Source: an uncultured Eubacteriales bacterium
GTDB lineage: Bacteria > Bacillota > Clostridia > Christensenellales > Aristaeellaceae
Direction of reading: 5' to 3'
DNA: 14,485 bases
Assembly (NCBI GenBank): GCA_944353735.1
Contig: CALVPU010000230.1
Span: forward strand, 1-14,485
The notes under the pieces are model-generated. The model made no database searches. It was given only the letters and a program-made list of their open reading frames with translations, and was not told the DNA's origin. Positions within the stretch are counted from its first letter, which is position 1; each line of letters begins with the position of its first letter. Below, piece by piece: positions 12,954-14,485 of the stretch. Position numbers and translations under genes: made by a program.

Positions 12954-14102
12954 TCAGCCCCTGAGCATCTCCGCCGTGCGCGGGTGCAAAACCCCGTGCC
13001 GGCTGCGCACGTAATCGCTGGTCATCTGCGCACAGTAGCGCGCCGCGGCGCGGATGTCCGTCTCCGCCAGCTCCCGCGCGCGGGCAAGGCCGTCGTACAT
13101 CGCGCGGTTCGGCTCGATGACGTCGGCGACGTAGATCAGCGCCTCGAACGCGGTCATGTTCGCGCCGCCAAGCGTGTGCTTGCGAATCGCCGAGAGGATC
13201 TGCGGATCGCGCACGCCGAACTTCTGCCGCGCGACCACCATGCCCGCCGGCGCGTGCAGCACCTGACTCGTCGTCATCTCCAGCACGTCCGCGTCGGGCA
13301 CGTTCGCCTGCACCAGCGCCCGCATCGCCTCGCAGGGCATCGACTTCGCGCAGTCGTGCAGCAACCCAGCCAGCCGCGCGCGCTGCGGATCGACGCCATA
13401 GCGGGGCGCCAGCCGCATCGCCGTTTCCGCCACGCCGAGCGAATGGCGCCAGCGCGCCGGCTTGAGCGTCTCGGAGAGCGCGCGGTCGATCTCCGCCCAC
13501 GTCATCGCGCAGAGATACAGTCCCTTTCTGCGGATGTAATCCGCCACTGCGGGCGGCGTCAGCGCGTCGATGGGCGCGTTCGCTGCCACGCGGTTGCGGA
13601 TCTCCGTCGAGGAGATGGCGGGACCGTCCACGTCCAGAAATTGAATCCTCGCCCCAAAGGCGCGCTCGAGCTGCGCCGCATGCGCATGCGACTGCGCCGA
13701 ATCGCAGCCGGGGCGACCGACCGCCGCGAACGAACACAGCTGCGCGACGCGGTCAAAGCGGCGCCATGTCTCCAGCACGTCGACCGTGTCCGCGCCGATG
13801 ATGTACACCCACTCCACGTCCGGCTGCGCGGCGGAGAGCTGCTCGAGCGTATCCACCGTGTAGGTCGTGCCGACCCGCGTGATCTCCAGATCCGAGGCAG
13901 ACATCCAGTCCAGCGTTCCGACCGCCAGCTGCGCCATCGCCCAGCGGTCCGCCTTGTCCGCGCGGTGCTGCTTGTGGGGCGGGTCGCCCGCGGGCAGCAG
14001 CATCACGCCGTCCAGGCCGCACGCCCGGCAAACCGCGCGCGCCACCGCGATGTGACCGTTGTGCACGGGGTCGAGCGTGCCGCCCATGATGCCCATCCGC
14101 AT
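12954..14102 (-). CDS. nadD: Nicotinate-nucleotide adenylyltransferase NadD fused to YqeK-like HD phosphohydrolase
   Basis: A 382-residue two-domain protein. Residues 1-198 are NadD, which turns nicotinate mononucleotide and ATP into deamido-NAD: GGTLDPVHNGHI (7-18) is the nucleotide-binding motif, ISSTEIR (163-169) the second signature, and YIRRKGLYL (189-197) the normal NadD end. From Met200 a YqeK-type HD domain follows without a stop, with metal ligands His220 (RWRHS), His249-Asp250 (LLHDCAKS), His283, His309 and Asp327 (YVADVIEP). YqeK proteins hydrolyse symmetrical Ap4A. In most Firmicutes the two are separate neighbouring genes. The start at 14102 lies 8 bases behind GGAGG; the GTG at 14111 overlaps that site and is rejected. 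Fusion of an adenylate transferase to an Ap4A hydrolase could clear by-product dinucleotides, which is speculative. Confidence 0.93.
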   Translation of the reverse strand: MRMGIMGGTLDPVHNGHIAVARAVCRACGLDGVMLLPAGDPPHKQHRADKADRWAMAQLAVGTLDWMSASDLEITRVGTTYTVDTLEQLSAAQPDVEWVYIIGADTVDVLETWRRFDRVAQLCSFAAVGRPGCDSAQSHAHAAQLERAFGARIQFLDVDGPAISSTEIRNRVAANAPIDALTPPAVADYIRRKGLYLCAMTWAEIDRALSETLKPARWRHSLGVAETAMRLAPRYGVDPQRARLAGLLHDCAKSMPCEAMRALVQANVPDADVLEMTTSQVLHAPAGMVVARQKFGVRDPQILSAIRKHTLGGANMTAFEALIYVADVIEPNRAMYDGLARARELAETDIRAAARYCAQMTSDYVRSRHGVLHPRTAEMLRG

Positions 14103-14125
14103 CGGAACCACCTCCCTCTTCCCCT

Positions 14126-14154
14126 ATTATACACGATTACCGCGCAAATGAAAA
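14126..14154 (-). promoter_or_regulatory. Promoter of the nadD-rsfS unit
   Basis: On the minus strand a perfect TATAAT (14131-14126) stands 17 bp from TTTTCA (14154-14149), four of six bases of a consensus -35. The predicted start is near 14119, leaving a leader of under 20 bases ahead of the ATG. The -35 is also the T-tract of the terminator at 14149-14179. Confidence 0.6.
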
Positions 14155-14179
14155 GCCCCCTGTGTGCAGTCACAGGGGC
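14149..14179 (-). terminator. Rho-independent terminator, minus orientation
   Basis: GCCCCCTGTG (14155-14164) and CACAGGGGC (14171-14179) pair over 9 bp with one bulged C and a 6-nt loop. On the minus strand the stem leads into TTTTCATTT, so it ends a minus-strand transcript arriving from above 14180, just before the nadD promoter. Confidence 0.7.
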
Positions 14180-14224
14180 GGAAACGCACGCCACCGGAGC
14201 ACTCGAGCGCTCAGCGGTCCACTT

Positions 14225-14485
14225 CTACGGCGCAGCGAGGCAGGTCAGAATTTCATCGCAGCGCGCGGCAAACCGGTCCGGCGCCATCCATCGGCAACGC
14301 ACATGCGCGAAGCATGTGCGACAAGCGCGAAACTGTGAATCGGGTGCGGCAGCGCGCGCCATTTCCGTTTTTCCGCAAGCCCGAGTCGAACGGCTCAGGC
14401 GGTATTCCACGCGGCATCTTTCACAGATATGCTGTGCCCGACGCGGAAATTCGCACCTCACCGCAAATCCGCAGCGCGGCGATGC
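14225..14485 (-). CDS. Possible 3' end of a Cys-rich protein, partial
   Basis: A minus-strand frame stays open from the window edge to TAG at 14225-14227, 86 residues, with 10 cysteines, including ICERC and ACRTC, and it ends FAARCDEILTCLAAP. A minus-strand terminator lies 45 bases below its stop, which suits a gene end. Against it: codon third positions are less GC-biased than in the sure genes, I recognise no family, and a perfect hairpin lies inside it. It may be zinc-binding if real, or simply a chance frame in intergenic DNA. Confidence 0.25.
   Translation of the reverse strand, partial: ASPRCGFAVRCEFPRRAQHICERCRVEYRLSRSTRACGKTEMARAAAPDSQFRACRTCFAHVRCRWMAPDRFAARCDEILTCLAAP
14298..14320. 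repeat. Perfect 9-bp stem-loop with GCGAA loop
   Basis: CGCACATGC (14298-14306), loop GCGAA, GCATGTGCG (14312-14320). No T-run follows on either strand, so it is not a terminator. It lies inside the doubtful Cys-rich frame and argues that this stretch may be structured non-coding DNA. The same GCGAA loop occurs in a smaller hairpin at 338-354. Confidence 0.45.

Noticed and set aside
1..14485. CRISPR arrays, insertion sequences, phage genes, rRNA or tRNA genes
   Set aside because: No regularly spaced repeats, transposase or integrase motifs, or tRNA-like cloverleaf were found; the window reads as ordinary chromosome.

Overview
The window looks like chromosomal DNA from a GC-rich anaerobic member of the Firmicutes, class Clostridia. 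This is an inference from gene content and signals: a T-box leader, strong GGAGG ribosome binding sites, an LplA/LplB/LplC-type sugar ABC transporter next to a YesM/YesN-type two-component pair, and a nadD-yqeK-rsfS cluster. I cannot name a genus. High third-position GC opens very long shadow frames on the opposite strand of most genes; these were discarded.

Layout. Positions 2-115 are the tail of a plus-strand gene I do not recognise. About 470 bases without a gene follow, holding two strong hairpins. From 5128 down to 587 (minus strand) lies a carbohydrate uptake unit: two permeases, an exported solute-binding protein, a terminator-like hairpin, and a cytoplasmic alpha/beta hydrolase of the acetyl-esterase type. 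Divergently, 5362-8478 (plus) encodes a YesN-like response regulator and a YesM-like sensor kinase that probably control the transporter. As written, the regulator gene is split by a run of ten C residues at 5902-5911; nine would give one 500-residue protein.

From 12533 down to 8652 (minus) is the most interesting part: a promoter, a full T-box riboswitch whose best specifier reading is UAC (tyrosine), then an acyl-CoA synthetase, a phenylacetate-CoA ligase and a double-ACT protein, closed by a 14-bp-stem terminator. T-boxes normally switch on amino-acid synthesis, uptake or tRNA charging when a tRNA is uncharged. An arylacetate:CoA ligase operon under a tyrosine T-box therefore suggests salvage of 4-hydroxyphenylacetate or a related aryl acid into tyrosine. 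A second switch may sit between the T-box terminator and the start codon, where the freed terminator arm could release the ribosome binding site.

From 14102 down to 12558 (minus) is the NAD/ribosome cluster: NadD and YqeK fused into one polypeptide, followed by RsfS. The last 260 bases hold a low-confidence, Cys-rich reading frame open to the window edge and a minus-strand terminator.
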